Counted from the stretch's first letter, positions 8,344 through 16,814 are shown. The stretch is 64,000 nucleotides of DNA from Mucilaginibacter terrenus (GCF_003432065.1 NZ_QWDE01000001.1:1054001-1118000), one strand, 5' to 3'. Translations and numbers: made by a program. The notes: generated by a model from the sequence alone, not told the origin.

Positions 8344-9594
8344 ATGGACATATTAAAATTTATAACAGCAGGCAGTGTAGATGACGGCAAAAGCACGTTG
8401 ATAGGTCGCCTTTTGTACGATAGTGAGGCAATACTTGCAGATCAGCTGGAGGCGCTGCATGCATCCAACCGCAAGAACGACGATGGTACTATAGATCTTG
8501 CAATACTTACAGACGGCCTTAAAGCCGAACGCGAGCAGGGCATTACTATCGACGTGGCTTACAAATACTTTGACACCGACAAGCGTAAGTTTATTATTGC
8601 TGACGCGCCGGGACATATACAGTACACCCGTAACATGGTTACCGGTGCAAGTAACGCCGGTTTAGCCATTATTTTGGTTGATGCCCGCAAGGGCGTGGTC
8701 GAACAAACTACAAGGCACTCTTTCCTAGTGTCGCTACTACAGATACCGCAAGTGGTAGTAGCAATAAACAAAATGGACATGGTTGGCTACAACGAGGATG
8801 TGTTCAACAAGATTGTAGCTGATTATAAAGTACTGGCAGGCAAGGTGGGCTTAACCAATGTAACTTACATCCCGGTGAGTGCGCTGAAAGGCGATAATAT
8901 TGTTTACCCGTCATCAAACATGAGCTGGTATATTGGCGACAGCCTTTTGAGCCACCTGGAAAACGTAGAGATCAAGATAGATGATCTTTCGTCACACGCC
9001 AGGCTGCCTGTGCAATGGGTAGTGCGCCCGCAAACAGAGGAATTGCATGACTATCGGGGTTATGCCGGACGTGTATCCAGCGGGTCGTTCAGGGTTAATG
9101 ATAAGGTTACTGTTCTCCCATCCGGTTTCAGCTCAACAGTATCCAAAATTGAACTGTATGAGAAGCAGCCCTATGAAGCAGTAGCTGGCATGTCGGTTAC
9201 TTTGCACCTGGCAGATAACATCGACATCAGCCGTGGCGATATCATAGTAAGTAGTGCCGGCCAGCCGCAAGTGTCAAACCTCATAGAGGCTGACCTTTGC
9301 TGGATGGACACACGAGTTCTAGACACGTCCCTGACCTATCTGGTTCAGCACAATACTAAAACGGTACGCTGCAAAATAAGTGAAGTGCTGTATAAGGTAA
9401 ATATCAACACGTTGGAGAAAGATTTCGATGAGGAGTTTAAGTTAAACGACATTGGCCGCGTGGTTATCAAAACTGCCGAACCGCTGGCGTTTGACCCTTA
9501 CCAGGTCAATAAAGCTAACGGTGGCGCTATCATTATTGACAGCCGCACAAATGTCACAGTAGGTGCGCTTATGCTGCGGCAGGCTGTGGACTAA
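8344..9594 (+). CDS. cysN: Sulfate adenylyltransferase subunit 1 (GTPase)
   Basis: A 416-residue elongation-factor-like GTPase subunit of ATP sulfurylase, which uses GTP hydrolysis to drive sulfate activation by CysD. The P-loop GSVDDGKS is at residues 10-17, switch II DAPGH near residue 87, and the guanine motif NKMD follows. The protein stops after the EF-Tu-like beta-barrel domains: there is no fused APS kinase as in CysNC proteins. This fits direct reduction of APS by the upstream cysH product. It is the last gene of the operon and is followed by a hairpin. Confidence 0.97.
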   Translation: MDILKFITAGSVDDGKSTLIGRLLYDSEAILADQLEALHASNRKNDDGTIDLAILTDGLKAEREQGITIDVAYKYFDTDKRKFIIADAPGHIQYTRNMVTGASNAGLAIILVDARKGVVEQTTRHSFLVSLLQIPQVVVAINKMDMVGYNEDVFNKIVADYKVLAGKVGLTNVTYIPVSALKGDNIVYPSSNMSWYIGDSLLSHLENVEIKIDDLSSHARLPVQWVVRPQTEELHDYRGYAGRVSSGSFRVNDKVTVLPSGFSSTVSKIELYEKQPYEAVAGMSVTLHLADNIDISRGDIIVSSAGQPQVSNLIEADLCWMDTRVLDTSLTYLVQHNTKTVRCKISEVLYKVNINTLEKDFDEEFKLNDIGRVVIKTAEPLAFDPYQVNKANGGAIIIDSRTNVTVGALMLRQAVD

Positions 9595-9633
9595 CCAAGG
9601 AGAATTATCAATTATATACTGCAGTTAAGTGAG

Positions 9634-9670
9634 AACCCCGGCAAGGTGCAACTTGTACGGGGTTTATTGT
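9634..9670 (+). terminator. Hairpin after cysN, probable operon terminator
   Basis: AACCCCG (9634-9640) pairs with CGGGGTT (9658-9664), and an inner CAAG/CTTG pair (9642-9645 with 9652-9655) extends the stem. A T-rich tract follows. Confidence 0.65.
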
Positions 9671-9735
9671 TTAATAATTTGTCGTAATGTGCGATTTCCA
9701 ACAAATAGCATTAATTCACCTTTTGGATAATAAAA

Positions 9736-9764
9736 AAAAGCGGGCAGCTCACCCGCCCGCTTTT
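9736..9764. terminator. Bidirectional terminator between cysN and the TonB receptor
   Basis: The arms AAAAGCGGGC (9736-9745) and GCCCGCTTTT (9755-9764) are perfectly complementary, with A/T runs on both sides. It sits between two convergent units and can serve both. Confidence 0.88.
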
Positions 9765-9800
9765 CTAAAACTAAATTAAACCTAAAAACAATTTCAAATA

Positions 9801-12758
9801 TTATTGCGGACGCTGGCCGCTGAGCAGCCCGTCCAGCGTTACAGATACATAGTAGATGCCGCCGATAGTTGGGCCGCCGGCATATTGTATATACCGCTTG
9901 TTGAACACGTCGGTAGCACCTAGCTTAAAGGTTGCATAGTAAACCGGCACATGGTAAGTTACCTGCGCATCAACCGCGTGTATGGCCGGTACTGTCCCGG
10001 TTACAAGCGGGCTCTCCCACAAGTAAGATTCCTGCCATTTATAAACGATGTTAAAGCCGAAGTTCTTTACCACCTCGCGATTACCGAACGAGAGGTTTCC
10101 TGACCATTTCGGCGTATTAAAGCCAGTGACGAATATATCTGAAGACTTTTGGGCTTTAAGCTTGTTAAAGCTCGCATTACCAGATACTGTATACCGTTTA
10201 TAGAAGTTGTAGGTAAGGCCTACAGATGAACCGTAGTTGTTGTAGGCGTTTTTAGCATTGGTATAAACACGATAGCGGCTTTGTCCCTGGCTGGCGGCGT
10301 TAGTGCCGGTAGCCGTCGTTGGGTCGCGGTTAACATCGAGCATTGCTAGTACAGCGGCATCGGTGCCAACTGTTGTTCCGTTGGGCACAAATACCTGTAC
10401 CTGGCCCTGGAAACCATTATAGCGGTTAGCATAAGCATCTATATCTAAAAATACTTTATTATCCAGCAGGATGCCTTTATAACCAAGCTCAAACGAGGTT
10501 ATCTGCTCCGGCCTCGCTTTAGGAAGGTCGGCCACTTGCAGCATTCCGCGGTTTTTTAAAGCTGTAGCATCATCTCCGGTGGTCGACTGTGCTTTTACTG
10601 CGGCGTTAAAGGCCGTTACTGATGATTGTGTATAGCTATTATCCAAGTAGCCCAATCCCTCGTTTATAAAACCGAGGCTGCCCACACGTTTTACACGACC
10701 ATTGTTCACGTACGACAACGCTTCGAACAGTGATGGAAAGCGATAGCCGTTCTGGAACGTAAACCTGAAGTTATGATTCTGGTTAGGCGAATAAACGGCC
10801 GCCAGGCGCGGGGTAAACTTCGGATCAAAGTAAGGATTGTAATCCCAACGTAATGAGCCGAACAGCTTTAATTTCTCGTCGAAAAAGGTCTTGGTTACCT
10901 GTGTAAAAGCGCCGTATTTCTTATAGATCACATTATCGCCAAAGCTGCCATCTTCTAAGGGTTTGTTACGGTCTGCTATCGGACGGGTAAAATCAACAAA
11001 GTTGTTGCCATCCGGGATGATCTGGTAAACCCTTACGTCTCCGCCTACCAGCAGGTCTGCAAACTTTACTTTACTGCTCAGGTCCCACTGTGCCTCACCA
11101 TTAAACAGGTGGCTTTTTTGTACCAGGGCTGCACCGCCTGTAACCGGCGCATCAGGTATCAGGCTGGATTTGATGTCCCAGTTATTAATGCCTATGATGG
11201 TTTTGCGCAGAGCGTCAAACTCGGGCGTACCCGGTTCTACCCTGCCTTTATCTGCAGCGGCCCGTGCAAAAGCTTCGGCAGCAGCGAGATTGGTCGATTT
11301 TAATCCGCCATTTGCGTTTGCGTAAGTAGTTAGTGCGTTTTTAAAGATAGTGCCCCACGCCGAGTTGCTGGCATGGTTCAGGTCCAGGTTATCGGCTAGC
11401 GGTTTTACATTAAAAGAATTACCGGTGTTCTCGATAGATTCGTACCCCCTTATCAGGAAGTCTTTGCCCTTCAGTTCCACCTTGTGGTTCTGGACGCTGG
11501 CGCCGTTAAGTGATATTTTGTTTCCGCGTTGGAAAACACCATCCATCTTGCCGTAGCGGTAGGTGTAAGACAGGGTTGTAGTAGGCGAAAGCTTATAAGC
11601 TAGCGTACCATCCAGTTTAAGGTTGCTTACCCTGGGGCTAACCAGGTCTACCTCGTTATAACCTGTACGTGCAACAGTAAGGTTCGGCCTGGCAACGCCA
11701 TCAACAGTAATGCCCTTTATAGATACGGTATTACTGCCGGCAAGCGCATCATCGCCATATTTGTTCCAGCCATCGTAAGCCGCATTACTGCTGCCGGTAA
11801 GTTCCGGGAAGGCCGGGTTTGCCGATTTTAGGTTGGTGGGGTTTTGATCCAGCCGGGTGTCCGATTGCCAGTCTTTCCCGCTCAGGTAACTCGCATTTAC
11901 CTTGAACGCGAACTTATCGTTCCAGGCTTTAGCGTAACGTATAGCATCCTCGTTTATGGCACTTGCACCAAGGCGCGGATCGTCTACATGGTTAATGCCT
12001 GTACGGTGATAAAAACTCAAGCCCTGGTACTTAAATGGATCTTTGGTGAACAGGTTTGATAAGCCATTAATAGCGTTGGTACCGTACAGTGCAGCTGCAG
12101 CTCCGGGGGTGATCTCAATACTGGCAATGTCAAGCTCGGTTGGGCCGATTGCGTTGCCGAGGGGCACGCCCAGCGTAGCCGACTGCATATCCACGCCATC
12201 TGCAAGCTGCATAAACCTGAAGTTGTTAGGGCTGTTAAAGCCGCGCGTGTTTGGCACTTTAAGCGTGATGCTGGTAGTGGTCATTTGAACACCTTTAACA
12301 TTCTCCAGGGCATCATAAAAACTTGGGCCCGGCGATTGTTTTAGTGCGTTAATGCTTAGCTTTTCGATAGCGACGGGCGATCGCAACAGCTTTTCTTCGC
12401 GGCGCGATGCTGTAACCACAACTTCGTTTAACAACAAAGATTGTGAGGTGAGTTGAATATTGACTGCGCTGTTAGCATTCCTGATCAGGAATTCCTGCGG
12501 TTGATAACCTACTGCTGTAAACACAAGCGTAAACGGGAATTTCGCACTGCTGGTTAACGAGAAAGTACCCGTGCTATCTGTAACCGCAGCGTTTGATGTA
12601 CCTTTTATGGTAACTGTTGTACCAACAAGTGGCTTACCCTGATCGCTGTTTACTTTGCCGCTTAGTATATAGCTGCCGTTTAGCTGTGCATAAGACAGTG
12701 CCGGGACAAGGAGCAGAACGAGCGCAATTAGTTTGAAAAATTTCGTAGAAATAGTCAT
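9801..12758 (-). CDS. TonB-dependent receptor with carboxypeptidase-regulatory-like N-terminal domain
   Basis: A 985-residue outer-membrane receptor. After a signal peptide (residues 1-24, ending SYAQ) comes a CarboxypepD_reg-like domain (about 28-112: GKVNSDQGKPLVGTTVTIKGT), then the plug (about 115-235: LNEVVVTASRREEKLLRSPVAIEKL) and a 22-strand barrel to the C-terminus. Such receptors import bulky or scarce nutrients using the proton motive force through TonB. The substrate is not identifiable from sequence, and no SusD partner is present, so polysaccharide uptake is less likely. It is convergent with the sulfate-assimilation operon and its own leader encodes a Cys-rich peptide, suggesting a role in acquiring a sulfur compound. 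That role is inference. Confidence 0.93.
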   Translation of the reverse strand: MTISTKFFKLIALVLLLVPALSYAQLNGSYILSGKVNSDQGKPLVGTTVTIKGTSNAAVTDSTGTFSLTSSAKFPFTLVFTAVGYQPQEFLIRNANSAVNIQLTSQSLLLNEVVVTASRREEKLLRSPVAIEKLSINALKQSPGPSFYDALENVKGVQMTTTSITLKVPNTRGFNSPNNFRFMQLADGVDMQSATLGVPLGNAIGPTELDIASIEITPGAAAALYGTNAINGLSNLFTKDPFKYQGLSFYHRTGINHVDDPRLGASAINEDAIRYAKAWNDKFAFKVNASYLSGKDWQSDTRLDQNPTNLKSANPAFPELTGSSNAAYDGWNKYGDDALAGSNTVSIKGITVDGVARPNLTVARTGYNEVDLVSPRVSNLKLDGTLAYKLSPTTTLSYTYRYGKMDGVFQRGNKISLNGASVQNHKVELKGKDFLIRGYESIENTGNSFNVKPLADNLDLNHASNSAWGTIFKNALTTYANANGGLKSTNLAAAEAFARAAADKGRVEPGTPEFDALRKTIIGINNWDIKSSLIPDAPVTGGAALVQKSHLFNGEAQWDLSSKVKFADLLVGGDVRVYQIIPDGNNFVDFTRPIADRNKPLEDGSFGDNVIYKKYGAFTQVTKTFFDEKLKLFGSLRWDYNPYFDPKFTPRLAAVYSPNQNHNFRFTFQNGYRFPSLFEALSYVNNGRVKRVGSLGFINEGLGYLDNSYTQSSVTAFNAAVKAQSTTGDDATALKNRGMLQVADLPKARPEQITSFELGYKGILLDNKVFLDIDAYANRYNGFQGQVQVFVPNGTTVGTDAAVLAMLDVNRDPTTATGTNAASQGQSRYRVYTNAKNAYNNYGSSVGLTYNFYKRYTVSGNASFNKLKAQKSSDIFVTGFNTPKWSGNLSFGNREVVKNFGFNIVYKWQESYLWESPLVTGTVPAIHAVDAQVTYHVPVYYATFKLGATDVFNKRYIQYAGGPTIGGIYYVSVTLDGLLSGQRPQ

Positions 12759-12800
12759 GGTATAAGGTTGAAAGAAAGGTGCGTTAATACTTTAATTGAT

Positions 12801-12818
12801 GTTAATTAGGCCATTAAC
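12801..12818 (-). promoter_or_regulatory. Small hairpin overlapping the leader stop codon of the receptor gene
   Basis: GTTAAT (12801-12806) and ATTAAC (12813-12818) form a 6-bp stem with a 6-base loop. The leader stop codon (12814-12816) lies inside one arm, so a ribosome at the stop would melt it. No T-run follows, so it is not an intrinsic terminator. Confidence 0.35.
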
Positions 12819-12846
12819 AACAACAGCACGCAGTAGAGCACTGCAT
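12814..12846 (-). CDS. Putative Cys-rich leader peptide MQCSTACCCC upstream of the TonB receptor
   Basis: An 11-codon ORF on the minus strand, ATG at 12846-12844 and TAA at 12816-12814, encodes MQCSTACCCC. Five of ten residues are Cys, and the last four codons before the stop are all Cys (TGC TGT TGT TGT). It lies in a leader of about 145 bases between a predicted promoter and the receptor ATG. Such a density of Cys codons just before a stop is typical of cysteine-responsive leader peptides described in other phyla. No terminator is visible downstream, so control, if real, may act on translation or through Rho. Confidence 0.68.
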   Translation of the reverse strand: MQCSTACCCC

Positions 12847-12887
12847 GTAAGACATTGGTATTGATGTGCAAGCAAGTAAATAATACA

Positions 12888-12915
12888 TTGTCTATAGAAT
12901 AAGTAGACAAATATA
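12888..12915 (-). promoter_or_regulatory. Predicted promoter and inverted repeat upstream of the TonB receptor
   Basis: On the minus strand TATATTTG (12915-12908) matches the TAnnTTTG -7 consensus. It abuts an inverted repeat with arms TTGTCTA (12888-12894) and TAGACAA (12904-12910) that spans the predicted transcription start, so the repeat could be an operator or a 5' stem of the leader RNA. Confidence 0.5.
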
Positions 12916-12954
12916 TAGATAATATTGTTCCTTTAAATAATTTTTTAAAAAAGT

Positions 12955-13361
12955 CTACTCACCCCTCGGCCCCCTCTATCCGCTAGCGCGGAAAGAGGGG
13001 GTGCTGGCGGCCACTTTATGAGCACCGCTTAATAATCTACTCACCCCCCTGCCCCCTCTCTCCGCTAGCGCGGAAAGAGGGGGTGCTGGCTACTGTATAT
13101 AGTATCCATAATTATGTTTCTCCTAACCCTCTTTGCGCGGAGCGGAGAGAGGGTCGGCGAGCGATAGCGTTGCCGGGGTGAGTTAGTAGTCGGGTACGCT
13201 TAACAATCTACTCACCCCCTGCCCCTCTCTCCGCTATCGTGGAAAGAGGGGTGCTGTCTGCAATATATTACATAGTATAATAATCATGTTTCTCAACCTT
13301 CTTTGCGCGCAGCGTAGAGAGGGTTGGCGAGCGGTAGCGTTGCCGGGGTGAGTCGGTCGCC
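12955..13361. repeat. REP-like palindromic repeat cluster, left block
   Basis: Two related elements alternate. Type A (12955-13007, 13037-13089, 13208-13256) begins ACTCACCCC and carries the palindrome CCCTCTCTCCGC / GCGGAAAGAGGG. Type B (13124-13184, 13294-13353) is an inverted, longer relative with CCCTCTTTGCGC / GCGGAGAGAGGG, then CGGCGAGCG, ending GGGGTGAGT. A, a 35-base AT-rich spacer containing TTATGTTTCT or TCATGTTTCT, and B form a composite of about 146 bp with terminal inverted repeats ACTCACCCC and GGGGTGAGT. Two such composites (from 13037 and from 13208) repeat with a 171-bp period, with a similar linker ending CGCTTAACAAT or CGCTTAACATT. Arm differences keep base pairing. Confidence 0.9.
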
Positions 13362-13430
13362 GAACGTCGCTTAACATTCTCAGCAAGCTTTACAGACTAC
13401 TTTAACCTATCAAAGTTGCTATATTTAGAC

Positions 13431-13793
13431 ATGCCATCTATCACAGAACTATGCCGCGAACTTAGGCAACGGCAAACTCCGGCTGAGACATTACTTTGGA
13501 ATCAACTGCGTAACAGAAAACTCCTTGGTAAGAAGTTTTTACGTCAGCACCCTATATTTATTAAATCTGTACAAGGCTTAGTGCAATGCTACATTCCTGA
13601 TTTTTATTGCGCAGAAGCGAACTTAATTGTTGAGGCCGACGGTCCGGTACATCTTTACAAACGCGATTACGACAAAAACCGGGACGCAGTGTTGTCAGGA
13701 CTTGGATTGCAGATCTTGAGATTTGAGAATAAGCAGATTGAGAATGATATGAGTGGCGTGTTAGAGGTGATCAAGTTGGCTTTAGACAAGTAA
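13431..13793 (+). CDS. DUF559 (Vsr-like) endonuclease-domain protein embedded in repeats
   Basis: A 120-residue protein of the DUF559 family, a small PD-(D/E)xK fold related to Vsr mismatch endonucleases. Visible family features are the N-terminal helix with RQRQTPAETLLWNQLRNRKLLGKKFLRQHPI, the core YIPDFYCAEANLIVEADGPVH (predicted catalytic Asp and Glu-x-Asp residues), YDKNRDAVLSGLGLQILRFEN and a C-terminal helix. An in-frame TTG at 13416 exists, but the ATG at 13431 fits the family N-terminus. A TATATTTA box (13420-13427) lies immediately before it. The gene is flanked on both sides by the same palindromic repeats. No methyltransferase or other defence gene is adjacent. Its biological function is not established from this sequence. 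Confidence 0.85.
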   Translation: MPSITELCRELRQRQTPAETLLWNQLRNRKLLGKKFLRQHPIFIKSVQGLVQCYIPDFYCAEANLIVEADGPVHLYKRDYDKNRDAVLSGLGLQILRFENKQIENDMSGVLEVIKLALDK

Positions 13794-13804
13794 GTTTGCA
13801 AATC

Positions 13805-14042
13805 GACTCACCCCCCGGCCCTCTCTCCGCTGTCGCGGAAAGAGGGGGTGCTGTCTACGGTGTATAGTATATTATTATGTTTCTAACCCTCTTTGCGCGG
13901 AGCGGAGAGAGGGTCGGCGAGCGACAGCGTTGCCGGGGTGAGTTGATAACCGAAGGGTGTTGAATTATGTTCCTTATCTCCTAACCCTCTCTGCGCGAAG
14001 CGTAGAGAGGGTCGGCTAGCGATAGCGTTGCCGGGGTGAGTT
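13805..14042. repeat. REP-like palindromic repeat cluster, right block
   Basis: A third A-spacer-B composite (A 13805-13853, spacer 13854-13883 with TTATGTTTCT, B 13884-13944) starts 12 bases after the DUF559 stop codon, and an additional lone B element follows at 13982-14042. The B copies agree at most positions with those left of the gene, including GTTGCCGGGGTGAGT. The last B element provides an in-frame GTG at 14036 for the next gene, which is not the likely start. The orientation of composites is the same on both sides of the nuclease gene, so the gene occupies a linker between repeated units. Confidence 0.9.
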
Positions 14043-14098
14043 GGTTGCTCCTGCAACTATCCGCTAAAAAGACTAGCTTTGTTCTGCTAACACCTTTT

Positions 14099-15544
14099 AT
14101 GATACTTGAAAACAACGATTTTAAACTTGATGTTACTTCCGAGATAGGACGCCTGCGGGTGCTTTTAATTCACAGTCCGGATAGCGGCTTGGGCAAAGTT
14201 GTGCCCTCTAAAGCGCAGGATTGGTTATTCGAAGACATTGTGCACCTGGATACTATGCGTACCGGGGAATACGATTACTACGTAAAACTGCTGATGTACT
14301 TCCTTGATCCGGATAAGATAAAGGGTAAACTGGCCGACATAGATAACCCGGAAAGTAAACGGGCTTTCTTCAAACCCGACAATGAGACATTTCACAATTC
14401 AGGTAAAGTGGTAGAGATACAAACCCTCCTCAGCGACATTTTACAGCAGAAAGATATCCGTAAGAAACTTGTTGCGGCGGTGTGCGCTATTGAGGGGTGT
14501 ACGTACCGTTTGCAGTTACAACTAATTGATATAGAACCGGTAGAACTGGCAAAAATCTTCATCTCCGGATCATTGAATGACGAGCAGATGATCTTCGCTC
14601 CCATCCCAAACATGATATTTTCCCGCGACATTGGTATTGCCATAAACAACCACATGCTGCTTAATAAGCCGGCAAAAAAGGCCCGAGCCCGCGAGACTTT
14701 GCTGGTGAAGTACATATTTTTTAACCATCCGCTGTTCGAAGGTTACCGCGACAACATACTGGAGATACCCGATACCGTACAGCACTTTTTGCGCCCCGGC
14801 GAAGAACAGGAAGGTAAAACCACACTGGAGGGCGGCGACGTAATGATGGTTAGTCCGCAGCATTTACTTATTGGCTGCAGCGAACGTACATCAGTAAGCG
14901 GCGCAAACGAAGCTATTAAACTGCTGTTCGCAAATAATGTAGTTGAGAAGGTAACGGTAGTTAAAATTCCGCATAAGCGGGACTACATGCACATTGATAC
15001 GGTATTTACCCAGGTAAAACGCAACGTGTGGGTGTTGCTGCGCTCGCTTACAATAGCCGAGCCGGCGCAGGACGAAAGTGAACCAATTGCCTGGTTTGCC
15101 GATAAGAAGAACAAGGACAGGCCAGAAATAGTACAGTTCCGCAGGGGTAAAAAGCCTAAAACTTTCGGTACGTTAGAAGCATTGCTGGACAACATCAGCC
15201 AAAAGGACCTGCAAAGCACTGAGCCAACAAGGTTTATCTATTCGGGTAATGACGAGTTCCCGTTTGATGCCCGCGAGCAATGGACGGACAGCTGTAACCT
15301 GCTTGCGCTGAAAGAAGGCGTAGTATTGGGTTATGACCGTAATGATAAAACGGTTGGGGCATTTCAGAAAAGCGGTTTCGAGATCATAAAAGTGCAGGAC
15401 CTGCTTCAAAAGTTTGAGACCGGCGAACTGAACCCCCAGGAAATGACTGATACGCTCATTCTCATGCCGTCGGCAGAGCTTTCGCGAGCGCGGGGAGGTT
15501 TCCATTGCATGAGCATGCCATTAATGAGGGACAAGGTCCACTAA
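14099..15544 (+). CDS. Arginine deiminase family protein
   Basis: A 481-residue guanidine-modifying enzyme, probably converting arginine to citrulline and ammonia. The arginine deiminase signatures are present in order: FSRDIG (Asp177), LEGGDV (Asp247), MHIDTVFT (His298) and the C-terminal GGFHCMSMPL with nucleophile Cys470. It is longer than typical ArcA (about 410 residues), with an insertion around residues 300-400. The ATG at 14099 is preferred over an upstream GTG (14036), because that GTG lies in a repeat element and the extra residues do not resemble the family. A citrulline hydrolase gene follows 45 bases later, giving a substrate-product pair. Confidence 0.88.
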   Translation: MILENNDFKLDVTSEIGRLRVLLIHSPDSGLGKVVPSKAQDWLFEDIVHLDTMRTGEYDYYVKLLMYFLDPDKIKGKLADIDNPESKRAFFKPDNETFHNSGKVVEIQTLLSDILQQKDIRKKLVAAVCAIEGCTYRLQLQLIDIEPVELAKIFISGSLNDEQMIFAPIPNMIFSRDIGIAINNHMLLNKPAKKARARETLLVKYIFFNHPLFEGYRDNILEIPDTVQHFLRPGEEQEGKTTLEGGDVMMVSPQHLLIGCSERTSVSGANEAIKLLFANNVVEKVTVVKIPHKRDYMHIDTVFTQVKRNVWVLLRSLTIAEPAQDESEPIAWFADKKNKDRPEIVQFRRGKKPKTFGTLEALLDNISQKDLQSTEPTRFIYSGNDEFPFDAREQWTDSCNLLALKEGVVLGYDRNDKTVGAFQKSGFEIIKVQDLLQKFETGELNPQEMTDTLILMPSAELSRARGGFHCMSMPLMRDKVH

Positions 15545-15589
15545 GTGTCAGTCAACCATATACCATCATTCTATATCTGATTCAGACAC

Positions 15590-16504
15590 ATGCAAACTAC
15601 CAGTAACCTCCTGATGATACGCCCGGTTAACTTCGGGTTTAATGCGCAAACCGCGGATAGTAACGCGTTTCAGGTACAGAGCGCAGATCAAAGCACCGTT
15701 CACCAGAAAGCCCTGGCAGAATTCGACGGGTTTGTGCAGATCTTGCGTGATAACGGTGTTAATGTTACCGTAATTGAGGATACACCTGAACCACATACCC
15801 CCGACTCTATCTTCCCCAATAACTGGATTAGTTTTCATGATAACGGCGACATTATCCTCTACCCCATGCAAGCCGAGAACCGCCGCCTGGAACGCCGGGA
15901 AGACATCATCAGGCAACTGGAAGAAAACTTTAAGGCTAAACATGTAATAGACCTGAGCAGGTTTGAAGCTAAAGAGCAATTTTTGGAAGGCACCGGGAGT
16001 ATGGTGCTGGACCGGGAAAACAAGATAGCTTACGCATGTATTTCGCCCCGTACAAATGCGGAAGTACTAAAAGCCTTTTGCGAATACACCGGCTACAAGG
16101 CGGTTACCTTTGCAGCGCATGACCAGGCTGGAAAAGCGATTTACCACACCAATGTACTTATGTGTGTAGGCAGTCGGTTTGCAGGAATATGTTTAAGCAG
16201 TATATCAAACGCAGATGAACAGGATGCGGTTATTGCATCGTTGATATTCAGCGGTAAAGAAGTCATCAACATCAGCTTTGATCAAATGGCTCATTTTGCG
16301 GGTAACATGCTGGAGGTAAAAAACGCGGACGGCGCAAGTTTGATCGTGATGTCGAAAACGGCGTTTAACTCGCTTAATGATGAACAGAAAACCACATTAG
16401 GAAAATATGGTGAGCTTGTTTATGCCGATATAAGCACAATTGAAACAAACGGCGGCGGCAGCGCAAGGTGCATGATGGCCGAAGTACATCTGGAAGCCAT
16501 ATAG
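15590..16504 (+). CDS. ctlX: Citrulline hydrolase CtlX-type amidinotransferase-fold protein
   Basis: A 304-residue pentein-fold protein of the CtlX group, related to dimethylarginine dimethylaminohydrolase and linked to citrulline utilisation. Visible signatures are PDSIFPNNW, FLEGTGSMVLDR, YHTNVLMCVG (His186) and the C-terminal GGGSARCMMAE carrying the predicted nucleophile Cys294. It lies directly downstream of the arginine deiminase gene, so arginine to citrulline to ornithine would be a coherent path. Substrate assignment rests on family similarity. Confidence 0.88.
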   Translation: MQTTSNLLMIRPVNFGFNAQTADSNAFQVQSADQSTVHQKALAEFDGFVQILRDNGVNVTVIEDTPEPHTPDSIFPNNWISFHDNGDIILYPMQAENRRLERREDIIRQLEENFKAKHVIDLSRFEAKEQFLEGTGSMVLDRENKIAYACISPRTNAEVLKAFCEYTGYKAVTFAAHDQAGKAIYHTNVLMCVGSRFAGICLSSISNADEQDAVIASLIFSGKEVINISFDQMAHFAGNMLEVKNADGASLIVMSKTAFNSLNDEQKTTLGKYGELVYADISTIETNGGGSARCMMAEVHLEAI

Positions 16505-16814
16505 AAATCCTTTGTATCAGCATTATGCTAATACAAGAGGAATTATACCTTATTTATCTGATTTTAAGATATATGGGTAGTTTCAGTTAAAGTATTACTA
16601 CTGTAACATACTTGAAAAAACTGTAACATGAAAATCAGATAAGTTGTTATTGGCCAACAATTTACCTAATTTTAGCACATAAAAAGTGTATCAGGTGTAA
16701 CACCTTATCGTGTTACAGCAGTTCACAACAAATTACACTCCGCCCACAAAAAATGCACTAATAAAGTGGCAAAATATCCATTTAAAAATTACATTTTTGC
16801 CAAAATTTTAAAGA
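16505..16814 (+). promoter_or_regulatory. Regulatory region upstream of the arginine decarboxylase gene, with TGTAACA motifs
   Basis: This 310-base AT-rich gap holds no gene. The motif CTGTAACAT occurs at 16601-16609 and 16621-16629, exactly 20 bases apart (two helical turns). TGTAACA recurs at 16696-16702 and, inverted, as TGTTACA at 16711-16717, forming a 7-bp-arm inverted repeat. A further inverted pair, TGGCAAAAT (16767-16775) and ATTTTTGCCA (16793-16802), lies just before the ATG. The spacing on one helix face suggests binding of a dimeric regulator. No known binding-site family is recognised. Confidence 0.45.

Noticed and set aside
12759..12813. Intrinsic terminator after the Cys leader of the TonB receptor
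   Set aside because: Only a weak 6-bp hairpin without a T-run is present; called instead a small hairpin of unknown role.
12955..14042. Possible CRISPR array
   Set aside because: Repeat units are palindromic, differ in type and orientation, their spacers are alike rather than unique, and no cas gene is present.
14036..14098. GTG start for the arginine deiminase gene
   Set aside because: The GTG lies in a type B repeat; the added 21 residues do not resemble the family and the ATG at 14099 fits.
16525..16590. Short ORF upstream of the arginine decarboxylase gene as an Arg leader peptide
   Set aside because: It contains a single Arg codon and no terminator or competing structure follows.
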